This document shows, piece by piece, positions 8,933-17,659 of a DNA stretch of 64,000 nt. The stretch lies in assembly GCF_030409315.1 (NCBI RefSeq), contig NZ_JAUFPS010000029.1, positions 8,047-72,046 of the forward strand. The letters run 5' to 3'. The notes beneath the pieces are model-generated. The model saw only the letters and a list, made by a program, of their open reading frames with translations. It did not search any database and was not told the origin of the DNA. A program made the translations under genes and the position numbers. Source of the stretch: Mucilaginibacter flavus. Lineage in GTDB: Bacteria; Bacteroidota; Bacteroidia; Sphingobacteriales; Sphingobacteriaceae. Every line of letters begins with the position of its first letter. Position 1 is the stretch's first letter.

Positions 8933-9214
8933 ATGAGTTTCGAGGTAATTTGTATTGCAAAACCCGATGTGAATAGTTCACACAAGGAAATCACGCATAT
9001 AGGCTATTACGAATCTATAAACCAGCCCAAAGTGATTATCCCTATAGAGGATGCCATAAAGCGTATAGAATTATACAGAAGGGCATTTCATGTTTACATT
9101 GGTCGCCAGATAGCGCTCCTGAAAGTTGAGCGACAGCAGGATGGAAGGGCTTTCATCAGTACTCTGCCCGATGAAACACAAAAGGACAACCTGTTAAATT
9201 TGCCTTTGTGCTAA
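8933..9214 (+). CDS. DUF3892-like small protein
   Basis: 93-aa protein with the DUF3892 pattern. An N-terminal strand (MSFEVICIAKPD) is followed by HKEITHIGYY, an Ile/Glu helix (PIEDAIKRIELYRRAF) and VYIGRQIALLKV. The family-typical end is ISTLPDETQKDNLLNLPLC. Function of the family is unknown. ATG 8933 is chosen over the upstream in-frame ATG at 8894 because GGAAAAG precedes it at a suitable distance and the domain starts there. It is followed after one base by a small secreted-peptide gene, suggesting a two-gene unit. Confidence 0.68.
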   Translation: MSFEVICIAKPDVNSSHKEITHIGYYESINQPKVIIPIEDAIKRIELYRRAFHVYIGRQIALLKVERQQDGRAFISTLPDETQKDNLLNLPLC

Positions 9215-9215
9215 A

Positions 9216-9389
9216 ATGAAATTGATACGCGTTTTTTCATTTGCGGCAATCATGTTATTGGTGCTACCGTTATTTGCCCGGCCAGTGCTTCAGCAAGCCC
9301 GGCATTACATAAAAAAGAAGCATAAGGCACGCCATAAAAATGCTCGTAAAGCACGGGTTTGTAATCCATATGGGAAGCACACATTATGA
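9216..9389 (+). CDS. Small secreted, strongly basic peptide
   Basis: 57-codon gene starting one base after the preceding stop. The product has a plausible signal peptide (MKLIRVFSFAAIMLLVLPLF). About 36 residues with some sixteen Lys, Arg or His follow (for example HYIKKKHKARHKNARKAR), plus one Cys. The mature part is small, very basic and exported. Possible roles are nucleic-acid or polyanion binding or an antimicrobial-like peptide; none is shown. The tight coupling to the DUF3892-like gene and the good signal sequence are the reasons to accept it. Confidence 0.5.
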   Translation: MKLIRVFSFAAIMLLVLPLFARPVLQQARHYIKKKHKARHKNARKARVCNPYGKHTL

Positions 9390-9405
9390 TAAATAAAAGC
9401 GCTAC

Positions 9406-9894
9406 TTACTTTTCAACGCCCTTGTAAAGGCACCAGCTATAACTTAAGCCCTCTGTATAATCCTGCCGTGAGCCCTCATGTGGCAGCACATCAACAATGT
9501 GGTTTACAGAGAGGTCTTCTGGCGATGGTACAAAATCAACGGCGTTACCAGTTAGCACATCAAGCGTATCGCCAGTATCATATAACAGCCGGAAAACACA
9601 ATACCCCATGCCCGATTCGCCTGCGTTGTAAAGCTTATTGGCAAGTTTGGCCGGTAGTCTGTTGGGGCTATCGTGTATTACAATAACATCTTCTATGAGT
9701 ATAAGCTGGTCGTCGCCGGGTAAAACGCTATAGCTGCTAATGTAGCTGTCATAGTCGGCAATGTAAACGTTATCAAGCACGGTGCCATCCTTTAACTCTA
9801 CCTGGCAGGGATAATACTTTAAAACGCTATCTTTTGATGGCGTAATATCTGCAAGCTGTTGCTGCTGTGCTCTTGAAATTGGCTTGATTTCCAT
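9406..9894 (-). CDS. Unknown cytosolic protein
   Basis: 162-aa acidic protein, no signal peptide or membrane span. The first half contains VELKDGTVLDNVYIADYDSY and DDQLILIEDVIVIHDSPNRLP, which look like two short beta hairpins; the second half is YCVFRLLYDTGDTLDVLTGN and an acidic C-terminus. I recognise no family. It is convergent with the small basic peptide gene and monocistronic. Confidence 0.6.
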   Translation of the reverse strand: MEIKPISRAQQQQLADITPSKDSVLKYYPCQVELKDGTVLDNVYIADYDSYISSYSVLPGDDQLILIEDVIVIHDSPNRLPAKLANKLYNAGESGMGYCVFRLLYDTGDTLDVLTGNAVDFVPSPEDLSVNHIVDVLPHEGSRQDYTEGLSYSWCLYKGVEK

Positions 9895-10036
9895 GGGGTT
9901 ATGCTAATATAGCATATACACCATAAGTTGCATAACAAAGTTTAAATTTTTGTTTGGGTTGATGGACGGGGCAGATGGAGAGCCCTTAACTAGATCACCA
10001 GGAGCGGGGTGACAGAAGGAGCCGTAAACAAAAACA

Positions 10037-10084
10037 AAAAGAGCATATTAAATCGGTCCTAAACCCTTTCAAATATGCTCTTTT
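10037..10084 (-). terminator. Terminator of the tRNA-Pro transcript
   Basis: On the minus strand AAGAGCATATT pairs with AATATGCTCTT, followed by a T run, about 20 nt past the tRNA 3' end. Confidence 0.75.
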
Positions 10085-10101
10085 CCATACTGTTTCTCCT
10101 G

Positions 10102-10175
10102 TCGGGATGAGAAGATTCGAACTTCCGACCTCCAGCACCCCATGCTGGCGCGATACCGGGCTACGCTACATCCCG
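10102..10175 (-). tRNA. tRNA-Pro (anticodon GGG)
   Basis: Cloverleaf readable by eye on the minus strand. The acceptor stem is CGGGATG/CATCCCG with discriminator A. The D arm lies in the GTAGC...GCCC region. The anticodon stem CCAGC/GCTGG closes the loop ATGGGGT, giving anticodon GGG after the invariant U33. The T arm contains GTTCGAATC. CCA is not encoded. The gene stands alone, with a terminator behind it. Confidence 0.93.
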
Positions 10176-10266
10176 AATTTTATGTAGGGTTTGCAAATAT
10201 ATAATTTGTGTAAATAAATCAAAATGCAAATATGCTGATATAACAGCAGATTATTGGCCTGTGCCG

Positions 10267-11616
10267 CTATCCCTCCCCATCCAACTCCATATAAAAAACA
10301 GTGCCTTTACCCGGTTCGCTCACAAACCATATTTTGCCGCCGTGCTTTTCTATAATTTTTTTGGTGATTGATAGGCCGAGTCCAAAGGGTTGCTCGCCGG
10401 CGGTGCCGCGTCTTTTATCGCGGGTAAACATTTCAAAAATGCTGTCTCGGTTTTTTTCGGGGATGCCGATGCCGTTATCGGCTACATGGATTAAAATACG
10501 CTTGCCTTGCTGTGTCATCCCTACGCGGATTGTGCCGCCCTCAAAGCTAAACTTAATGGCGTTTACAATTACGTTGTTAAAAGCGCGCCACAGTTTTTCG
10601 GCATTGGCCATGGCTATAACCGGGCTGTCGTCGGCTTCAAATATGATCTCCTGGTTTTTGGTTTTGGCTTTAAAACGCAGAAGTTCTACAGCCTCAAACA
10701 GCAGTTTTTTGAGGTTGAGCAGTTCTACAGCAATGGGTTCATTTTCATCGGCAAGGCCAGATTTAAGCAGCTCATTGATCATATCCATCGTATTATTCCC
10801 CGTCGATTCAATGAGCTTTAAAGCATGGCGGCTATCTTCAGAAATGGTTTGAGCTTCCTCATCAAGCATCATACTGGCCAGGCCGGTAATACCCCACAGG
10901 GGATTCCTTAAATCGTGTGCCATTACACGCATCATGCGGATATAGTTTTGATTGGCCTCCTCTAACTCTGTAAGAGTAGTTTTTTGCTGGTCGTTTATTA
11001 AAATGGTGTGACTGTGACTTTTGCGTGTCTTTTTAAGGTTGCGAACAATTAGCCCCATAATGACGGCCAACAGTATGGCAACAACCGTAATAGCAGCCAA
11101 AAAAATCTGCTTTACTTTATTAAACTCAGTTATGGCCTCTTGTTGGCGCATAGCGGTTAGCTCCTGGTCAACATCCAGCCGATATATTTTGGCCGAACTG
11201 TTTTCGAGTGAATCGGCTATGTGTACGTAATCGGTAAGCGTCCGGAAAGCTTTTTCAGGCTGGTGTATTTTAAAAAGATAATCGGGGTACAGGCGGCTCC
11301 ATCTAATAAGACCTTCTGGATTATAGCGTCCGTATTTATCAAGCAACTCGTGCGCTTTATCAAAAGCCACACCTGCTTTACTTAATTCGCCAATGCGCAT
11401 GTATAAATCGCCCAGTTTGGTAAAGGCAGTTATCCGCATGCCATCAATATCCGCATTGGGTATGGTTACGCTTTTTTCGAGGTAAAGGCGGGCTTGCGTG
11501 TAATTGCCGGTTTGGGTACTAAGGCCGCCCAGGTTATCATATATTACAATACTTGCACTGTTTATATAATGCTTATCAAGAATATTTTCTTTGTCGGCTT
11601 GCGATATTAATGCCAA
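10267..11616 (-). CDS. C-terminal part of a frameshifted TPR sensor histidine kinase
   Basis: 449 codons in frame, carrying the end of a TPR region (about 1-150), a coiled segment, one membrane span (IFLAAITVVAILLAVIMGLI), a HisKA dimerisation domain with phospho-acceptor His in VMAHDLRNPLWG, and a complete HATPase_c domain. The ATPase motifs are the N box FNNVIVNAIKFS, the G1 box DNGIGIPEKN, and a G2 region with FGLGLSITKKIIEKHGG. The only start available is a TTG at 11616, ten bases inside the upstream frame. The sequence continues the TPR array encoded just upstream in another frame, so this is the body of one broken gene, not a free-standing kinase. The catalytic half is intact. Confidence 0.85.
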   Translation of the reverse strand: MALISQADKENILDKHYINSASIVIYDNLGGLSTQTGNYTQARLYLEKSVTIPNADIDGMRITAFTKLGDLYMRIGELSKAGVAFDKAHELLDKYGRYNPEGLIRWSRLYPDYLFKIHQPEKAFRTLTDYVHIADSLENSSAKIYRLDVDQELTAMRQQEAITEFNKVKQIFLAAITVVAILLAVIMGLIVRNLKKTRKSHSHTILINDQQKTTLTELEEANQNYIRMMRVMAHDLRNPLWGITGLASMMLDEEAQTISEDSRHALKLIESTGNNTMDMINELLKSGLADENEPIAVELLNLKKLLFEAVELLRFKAKTKNQEIIFEADDSPVIAMANAEKLWRAFNNVIVNAIKFSFEGGTIRVGMTQQGKRILIHVADNGIGIPEKNRDSIFEMFTRDKRRGTAGEQPFGLGLSITKKIIEKHGGKIWFVSEPGKGTVFYMELDGEG

Positions 11617-12302
11617 ATCCGCTTATAATAATATGCGGCGCTATCGGTAATGCCGGCCCGCTCATAGGCTACCCCAATGCTGTTTAAAGCCGCCTGGCGC
11701 AGGTAAAAAAGCTTTTGCTGGGTGCGGGTAGTGCAGGCCCCCAGGCGCTGATAATCTAACTTCCAGTATTGTGCCGCCAACAGGTAGTTTTTTTGCGAAT
11801 AATAAATACCCGCAATTTTGGTGTCAAGAATACCATCATCACAGCTGCCATCGCTTAAAAGCAACTTACCCTTAGCATAATAGCGTAGGGCAAGGTTGTA
11901 TTGCTTTAATACCATACTTATGTCGCCCTTAATAATGAGGGCTTGCAAATAGGCGTCCGGGTATTTTTCTGCCAGGTTATTATTATTGAAGAAGGCAATG
12001 GCGCTATCTGCATAGCGGATCATCAAAGGACGGTTGTGATAGTAACCATCGGCCTTCATGCGATAGTAGTAAACAATAAGCGGATTGCTTTTATCAAGTT
12101 TGCCCCGGGTAGCGTCAAGCATTTTTTTGGCGGTATCGCTGTTGCCGGCAATCATCAGGCTATCTATAACCTGGAAATCGTTTTTTAACTTTGGGTTGTT
12201 GTTTATTGTGCTGCTTTTATAGCAGGAGGAAAATATTAAAATAATATGTAAAAATAACAGGCTTAAACAGCGTGTACTATATCTCATGGATTTAAAATAC
12301 AT
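11607..12302 (-). CDS. N-terminal part of the frameshifted TPR sensor kinase
   Basis: 231 codons: a lipoprotein-like or cleavable signal (LSLLFLHIILIFSSC, Cys at the lipobox position) and TPR-like helices, including NSDTAKKMLDATRGKL and YNLALRYYAKGKLLL. It ends abruptly as AYYYKRIWH. Inserting one G in AAGCGG, to give AAGGCGG, would make the protein read AYYYKADLALISQADKENI into the downstream kinase frame. The intact protein would be about 675 aa, the usual Bacteroidota design of periplasmic TPR sensor, membrane span and kinase. An alternative ATG at 12287 fits the signal peptide better. No response regulator is adjacent. Confidence 0.8.
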   Translation of the reverse strand: MYFKSMRYSTRCLSLLFLHIILIFSSCYKSSTINNNPKLKNDFQVIDSLMIAGNSDTAKKMLDATRGKLDKSNPLIVYYYRMKADGYYHNRPLMIRYADSAIAFFNNNNLAEKYPDAYLQALIIKGDISMVLKQYNLALRYYAKGKLLLSDGSCDDGILDTKIAGIYYSQKNYLLAAQYWKLDYQRLGACTTRTQQKLFYLRQAALNSIGVAYERAGITDSAAYYYKRIWH

Positions 12303-12535
12303 AGTAATTTATGCTGTTTTGTTAATTAGAAGGGATATTTTTTTTAAATATAATTAAAAGCCCAATACCTCAAACTTTTTTTAACGATTTAGCATGTTCA
12401 ATGGTGTTCAAATTTGTCCCAATATTGTTAAATATTACAGTTTTGGCTTTTAATACAAAAGCAAATTTTTATCTTACACACTATGTGTATAATTTACTGT
12501 CATTTATCGTTTATTTGATAGTTTAGCGCTTAGTT

Positions 12536-15500
12536 ATGACACCTGCCGAAAATTATGATTTACTTATTGAGAAGATTAATATCTTCATAAAGAAGTATTA
12601 CTTCAATAATTTTCTGCGCGGGCTTATCTTTTTGGGCGCGGGCCTGTTTACCGCTTATGTGGTAATTACGCTTAGCGAGTACTTTGGCAACTTCAACACC
12701 GTTTTCCGCACCATACTGTTTTACTTTTTTATCCTGCTTAATTTAGGGTTAATTTGCTGGCTGATACTGCCGCCGTTGCTTTCTTGGTTAAAATTGGGCA
12801 AATCCTTAACGCACGATGAAGCTGCTCAAATCATTGGCAGGCATTTTCAGGATGTAAACGATAAACTCCTCAATACCCTGCAATTAAAAAAGCTGGCCGC
12901 CCAGGATGAAACCCGCCGCGCCCTTATTGAAGCCAGCATCGATCAAAAGATTGAAACGCTGAAACCTGTAAGCTTTCCCTCGGCCATTAACATACAGGAG
13001 AACACCAGGTATTTAAAATACATTTTGGCACCGGTGGCGGTGATCATCGTTATCGCTTTCGCCGCGCCATCTATTTTAACCGAGAGTACCAAACGACTCA
13101 TTCGCCATAACGAATACTTTGTGCCCGCCGCGCCGTTTAAATTCATGGTGCTTAACAAAAGTCTGTCGGTAGTGCAGGGAGAGGATTTAAAGCTGAGCCT
13201 GAAATTGGATGGCGATAAACTTCCCGCCGATGTATATATTGAAACTGCCAATAACACCTTCAAGTTGGATAAGGAAAGCATCAGCCGCTTTCATTACCAG
13301 TTTAGCAATTTGCAACAGGATACCCGCTTTAAGCTCATCGGCAACGGCTTTACATCGGCAGAATATACGGTGAAGGTTAACCAGAAACCGGCCCTGCTCC
13401 ATTTTGATGTGGAGTTGAACTACCCGGCCTATCTCCATAAAAAAAATGAAACCCTTGTAAACGCCGGCGATTTGGTATTGCCTGCTGGTACCAACGTTAC
13501 CTGGCAGCTGCATACCCAACACGCTACCGGTCTGCGCTTTTTTATGGATGATGTGCAGCATGATGCCAAAGCAGGCGGTACAGACCTGTTTGAACACAGC
13601 GAAAAGGTTTACAAAAACGCCATCTACAAGCTTAGTCCTGTTAACACCCAGGTAAGTCGCTCCGACTCGGCAACGTATCATATTAACGTAATTTTAGATG
13701 AAGCCCCCACCATCAGCGTGGAAGAAAAACCCGACTCGGTGAGTATGAAATCGCTTTATTTTACCGGGAAAATTCAGGACGATCATGGCTTTTCGGCGCT
13801 CGATTTTCATTACACCGTTCAGTCCGCAGGTAATAAGGCTGCGTCCAAAACGTTTGTTAAGCGGGTTGAAGCAGATATGAAACAAACACAGGCCGATTTC
13901 TTTTACTACTGGAATTTGAAGGAATTGGGCATTAACCCCGGCAGCCAGGTAAGCTATTATTTTGAGGTTGCAGATAATGATGGCGTTAATGGTCCTAAAA
14001 AAGCACGCAGTCCCGAACGTACCCTTAACGTGCCCGATACCAAAGAAGTGAACGAGCAATTGAACGCCGGTACACAGGCCATTAAGCAAAAAATGGAATC
14101 GGCTATTAAGCTGGCCGGGCAGGTGGAGCGCGAATCGCAGAAGCTTAACCAGATGCTGCTTGATAAAAACACGCTCAGTTTCGACGAAAAGAAACAGGTG
14201 GAAGACCTGCTGCAAAAACGCAAGGACCTGGAAGATTTGGTGAAAGAGATTAAAGACGATAACAAAAAAAACCAATACAACCGGCAGGAAAATCAGCAGC
14301 AAAACCAGGAGTTACTGGATAAGCAAAAGCAGATTGAGGATTTGTTTAACAACGTGCTCGATCAAAAAACTAAAGATCTGCTTCAAAACCTGCAACAGTT
14401 ACTAAACGAACAGCAAAAAGATGCCACCCGCGATGAGCTATCCAAAATGCAGATGGATAATAAATCGCTTAAAAAGGAATTGGACAGGATGCTGGAGCTG
14501 TACAAAAAGCTGGAGTTTGATCAGAAGTTGAACCAGCAGGTAGATGAGTTAAACAAACTGGCAGAGCAGCAGCAAAAGCTTGCCGAAAAAACAAATCAAA
14601 AAGGCAGCGATCAGCAAAAACTACAGCAGGAGCAGCAGGGCATTAAAAAAGACTTTGAGGATGTAAAAAAAGGCTTACAGGATTTGCAAAAAACAAACGA
14701 GCAGGCCGAGCATAAGAGCGACTTCCAGAATCCCGAAAAGGAAACCCAAAGCATTGAGCGAAAAATGGATCAAAGCGCCGATGATTTGCAAAAGAACGAT
14801 AAAAGCAAAGCTGGCAAAAGTCAGCAGCAGGCAGCCCAGGAAATGAAAGATCTGGCGAATAAAATGCAGCAGCAGGATGCTGAAGGCGAAAGCAAGGATA
14901 ACGCCGTAGATGCCCAGCAACTGCGAGAATTGCTCAAAAACCTGGTAAACAGTTCCTTTAGCCAGGAAAAGCTGATGCAAACGTTAAAAAGTACCAGTCC
15001 GACTGATCCGCAGTATATCACCCTATCTCAAAGTCAAAAGGATATTAAGGATAATTTGAAAACGGCCGAGGATAGTTTATATGCCCTAAGCAGGCGCATA
15101 CCGCAAATACAATCTACGGTAAACCAGGAGATCACGAGCATTAACAGCCATATTGACGATGCGTTGGATAACTTAGGCGATAGGCGCACGGCCGAAGCCA
15201 ACCGCAATCAGCAATACGCCATGACCAGCATGAACAACCTGGCCCTGATGCTGAGCGAGGCTTTAGATCAGCTTCAAAAACAGATGAACAAAAGCAAAGG
15301 TGGCAAGGGTAAGCCGCAAAGCATGTCGCAACTGTCAAAAATGCAGGATCAGCTTAACAAAAACATGCAAAAGGCGCGCGAGCAAATGAAACAGCAAGGC
15401 AATATGCCCGGGCAGGGCGCACCAAAACCAGGGCAGGGGCAACCCGGTATGAGTGAGCAACTTGCACGCATGGCGCGCCAGCAGCAATTGATAAGGCAAC

Positions 15501-15877
15501 AATTACAACAAATAAACCGTGAACAAAATAAGGATGGAAAGCCCGGAATTGGTAATTTAGACAAAATTTCGCAAGAAATGGAACAAACCGAGCGCGATCT
15601 CGTAAACAAGACGATTACAGACGAAGCGCTTAAACGACAACAACAAATTCAGAGCCGGTTACTGGAAGCAGAGAAAGCACAACAAGAGCGGGAACAAGAC
15701 CAGCAGCGCGAAAGCAATGCCGGTAAAAACATCCCCCCGGGCTATATAAAAGCCCTGCAGGGATACCAGCAGCAACGTGCAAAACAAACCGAAGAGATAA
15801 AAACCGTATCTCCGGCACTTAATTTGTATTATAAGCAAAAAATTAAATCATACTTTGATCAACTTAATGCCAAATAA
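12536..15877 (+). CDS. DUF4175-family large membrane coiled-coil protein
   Basis: 1113-aa protein. Three hydrophobic spans lie near the N-terminus (about 24-48, 57-85 and 160-180). A periplasmic-type beta-rich region runs from about 190 to 490 (for example ISVEEKPDSVSMKSLYFTGK). From about 500 onward lies a very long Gln/Lys/Glu-rich coiled coil (EQQQKLAEKTNQKGSDQQKL), with a Pro/Gly/Gln segment near 955-985. This matches DUF4175, a Bacteroidota-wide family of unknown function. The base composition is ordinary for the window. The next gene starts one base after its stop and ybeY follows, so the three are probably co-transcribed. A structural or scaffolding role at the envelope is plausible but unproven. 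Confidence 0.8.
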   Translation: MTPAENYDLLIEKINIFIKKYYFNNFLRGLIFLGAGLFTAYVVITLSEYFGNFNTVFRTILFYFFILLNLGLICWLILPPLLSWLKLGKSLTHDEAAQIIGRHFQDVNDKLLNTLQLKKLAAQDETRRALIEASIDQKIETLKPVSFPSAINIQENTRYLKYILAPVAVIIVIAFAAPSILTESTKRLIRHNEYFVPAAPFKFMVLNKSLSVVQGEDLKLSLKLDGDKLPADVYIETANNTFKLDKESISRFHYQFSNLQQDTRFKLIGNGFTSAEYTVKVNQKPALLHFDVELNYPAYLHKKNETLVNAGDLVLPAGTNVTWQLHTQHATGLRFFMDDVQHDAKAGGTDLFEHSEKVYKNAIYKLSPVNTQVSRSDSATYHINVILDEAPTISVEEKPDSVSMKSLYFTGKIQDDHGFSALDFHYTVQSAGNKAASKTFVKRVEADMKQTQADFFYYWNLKELGINPGSQVSYYFEVADNDGVNGPKKARSPERTLNVPDTKEVNEQLNAGTQAIKQKMESAIKLAGQVERESQKLNQMLLDKNTLSFDEKKQVEDLLQKRKDLEDLVKEIKDDNKKNQYNRQENQQQNQELLDKQKQIEDLFNNVLDQKTKDLLQNLQQLLNEQQKDATRDELSKMQMDNKSLKKELDRMLELYKKLEFDQKLNQQVDELNKLAEQQQKLAEKTNQKGSDQQKLQQEQQGIKKDFEDVKKGLQDLQKTNEQAEHKSDFQNPEKETQSIERKMDQSADDLQKNDKSKAGKSQQQAAQEMKDLANKMQQQDAEGESKDNAVDAQQLRELLKNLVNSSFSQEKLMQTLKSTSPTDPQYITLSQSQKDIKDNLKTAEDSLYALSRRIPQIQSTVNQEITSINSHIDDALDNLGDRRTAEANRNQQYAMTSMNNLALMLSEALDQLQKQMNKSKGGKGKPQSMSQLSKMQDQLNKNMQKAREQMKQQGNMPGQGAPKPGQGQPGMSEQLARMARQQQLIRQQLQQINREQNKDGKPGIGNLDKISQEMEQTERDLVNKTITDEALKRQQQIQSRLLEAEKAQQEREQDQQRESNAGKNIPPGYIKALQGYQQQRAKQTEEIKTVSPALNLYYKQKIKSYFDQLNAK

Positions 15878-15878
15878 T

Positions 15879-16301
15879 ATGGAACAGGCAAATGTTCAAA
15901 CCGGCGAATTATTCACGCTGCAGCTACCCTCTACCCCAGAGAGCATAACTCAGCTTGAGGCGCTGATAGAAGAGATTGCTGATAAATACCATGTGGCCGA
16001 AGATACTTTTGCCAACATGATGACCTGCTTAAATGAGGCCGCTATAAATGCCATTATACATGGCAACAAATCCGATATATCTAAAAAGGTGATCATCAAT
16101 GCCGATGTGGACCTTAAGCGTATTATATGGACCGTTACCGATGAAGGCGAAGGCTTTGATTACGACCACCTGGCCGACCCAACCGCCCCCGAAAATCTGG
16201 AAAACTTAACAGGACGCGGTGTATTCATTATTAAACACCTTGCCGATCAGTGCATATTTAACACCAAAGGCAACGAAATAGAGTTACATTTTAAAATCTG
16301 A
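15879..16301 (+). CDS. RsbW-like ATP-binding protein (anti-sigma factor/serine kinase fold)
   Basis: 140-aa HATPase_c_2 domain protein. CLNEAAINAIIHGNKSD is the N box with the ATP/Mg Asn, VTDEGEGFDYDHL the G1 box, and LTGRGVFIIKHLAD the G2 region. The family comprises anti-sigma factors and switch kinases such as RsbW and SpoIIAB. In this Bacteroidota context the partner is unknown, and no sigma factor or STAS protein is nearby. ATG 15879 is one base after the DUF4175 stop; ATGs at 15867 and 15855 are in frame but overlap that gene. Its stop overlaps the ybeY start by one base. Confidence 0.85.
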   Translation: MEQANVQTGELFTLQLPSTPESITQLEALIEEIADKYHVAEDTFANMMTCLNEAAINAIIHGNKSDISKKVIINADVDLKRIIWTVTDEGEGFDYDHLADPTAPENLENLTGRGVFIIKHLADQCIFNTKGNEIELHFKI

Positions 16302-16732
16302 TGCCCGCAATTCAATTTTTTGAAGAAGACATAAGCTATAAGCTAAAAAATAAAACCCTTGTGCGCCAGTGGATCAAAGATACCATCATCGCCGAGGGTT
16401 TTAAGTTGAAAGAACTTACCTACGTTTTTTGTTCAGACGCGTACCTGCTGCCCATGAACCAGCAATATCTTAACCACGATACCCTTACCGATATCATCAC
16501 CTTTGATAACAGCGACGAAGAAGACCAAATTGTGGGCGATATATTTATATCTATCGACCGCATCCGCGAAAACGCCGCCAAGTTTGGCGTAACCGAAACG
16601 CAGGAGCTGCACCGCGTAATTATCCACGGCGCGCTGCACCTGTTGGGCTACACAGATAAAACTGTTGTTACAAAACAAAAAATGACACAAAAAGAAGACG
16701 AGTACTTAGCCCGTCGAAATTTTATTAGTTAG
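16301..16732 (+). CDS. ybeY: Endoribonuclease YbeY (rRNA maturation)
   Basis: 143-aa zinc metallo-RNase that matures the 16S rRNA 3' end and takes part in ribosome quality control. The metal site is HGALHLLGYTDKT, with His109 and His113. The third position, His in most proteobacterial YbeY proteins, is Asp119 here, as is usual in this phylum. The upstream segment TDIITFDN and IVGDIFIS are also family hallmarks. Translation is coupled to the RsbW-like gene by a one-base stop/start overlap. Confidence 0.93.
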   Translation: MPAIQFFEEDISYKLKNKTLVRQWIKDTIIAEGFKLKELTYVFCSDAYLLPMNQQYLNHDTLTDIITFDNSDEEDQIVGDIFISIDRIRENAAKFGVTETQELHRVIIHGALHLLGYTDKTVVTKQKMTQKEDEYLARRNFIS

Positions 16733-16775
16733 TTTTACGTAAATTTTTATCCAAAACTATCAATTATTACCAACC

Positions 16776-17288
16776 ATGAAATTACTTACGTTAATATTAG
16801 CCTTCTTCCTGGTATCGGCACCAGCGTCGGTTTATGAATTTAAACTAAAAACTATCGACGGCGAAAACTTTTCCCTGGCCAAATACAAAGGCAAAAAAGT
16901 GCTTATTGTAAACACAGCTTCAAAATGCGGCTTCACCAAACAGTATAAAGATTTAGAAGCCCTTGCCGAAAAATACAAAGGCAAGCTGGTAGTAGTAGGT
17001 TTCCCGGCCAATAACTTTGGCGGCCAGGAGCCAGGCACCAACCAGGATATCAAAACCTTTTGTCACGATAACTTTAACGTAACTTTCCCTATGAGCGGTA
17101 AAGTAAGCGTGTTAGGTTTAGATATTGACCCATTGTTCCAGTACCTCACCACCGCCCCAAACCCCGAGTTTACCGGCGACATCAAATGGAACTTCGAAAA
17201 ATTCCTGGTCGACGAAAACGGCAAACTAATCCACCGTTTCCGCTCACAAACCACCCCACTATCAGAAGATATTACCAAGTACCTGTAA
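16776..17288 (+). CDS. Glutathione peroxidase-family thiol peroxidase
   Basis: 170-aa protein with a short N-terminal hydrophobic leader (MKLLTLILAFFLVSAPA), so probably exported. The peroxidase centre is complete: NTASKCGFT with peroxidatic Cys51 (Cys in place of selenocysteine), FPANNFGGQEPGTN with the Gln, and IKWNFEKFLV with the Trp/Asn. Bacterial members of this family usually depend on thioredoxin rather than glutathione. It follows ybeY by 43 nt, and a hairpin terminator lies 20 nt past its stop. Confidence 0.92.
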   Translation: MKLLTLILAFFLVSAPASVYEFKLKTIDGENFSLAKYKGKKVLIVNTASKCGFTKQYKDLEALAEKYKGKLVVVGFPANNFGGQEPGTNQDIKTFCHDNFNVTFPMSGKVSVLGLDIDPLFQYLTTAPNPEFTGDIKWNFEKFLVDENGKLIHRFRSQTTPLSEDITKYL

Positions 17289-17304
17289 GGTATAACGGTT
17301 ACAT

Positions 17305-17333
17305 AAAAAAGCCTCGGTTTACCGGGGCTTTTT
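17305..17333 (+). terminator. Rho-independent terminator
   Basis: GCCTCGG and CCGGGGC (one G-U pair) with a TTTA loop, A run before and TTTTT after; ends the glutathione peroxidase transcript. Confidence 0.8.
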
Positions 17334-17345
17334 CTTTAACCCGCC

Positions 17346-17437
17346 GTCATGCCGAACTTGTTTCGGCACCCCACTTGCTAAGTTTACTTCATGCGCGAAA
17401 CCTGTTTCATGGGGTCCTGAAACAAGGATGACTTCCC
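17346..17437. repeat. REP-like palindromic intergenic element, copy 1
   Basis: An imperfect palindrome of about 90 bases. The left arm (17346-17374, beginning GTCATGCCGAACTTG) pairs imperfectly with the right arm ending CTGAAACAAGGATGAC. The 29-base left arm is the exact reverse complement of 63857-63885 near the other end of the window, so this is a dispersed family. Confidence 0.8.
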
Positions 17438-17659
17438 TATGAATACAAAAAGCAATTAAGGTAGTAAAAGCAGACGCTTCGTGCGATTCCTTCCTAGGGA
17501 AGGGCAGGATAGATTTGAGGGGTTACGGACTATGTTTCACGTAAGTTCTGTGTAATGGTCAGTATCTAGGCTGACCTGTGATCGCCTGATGTGAAATTAA
17601 GTAAATCATAAGTCACCACCAGATAGATCGCGCATGACTTGCGCTTAGGATGAAATATA

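Noticed and set aside
10102..10175. tRNA-Pro as an integration site of a mobile element
   Set aside because: No integrase and no repeated tRNA 3' end nearby.
13187..15818. Several long minus-strand frames opposite the DUF4175 gene
   Set aside because: They follow the composition of the plus-strand coiled-coil gene and have no start signals or domain patterns.
16776..17288. Selenocysteine in the glutathione peroxidase
   Set aside because: The active-site codon encodes Cys, with no in-frame TGA.
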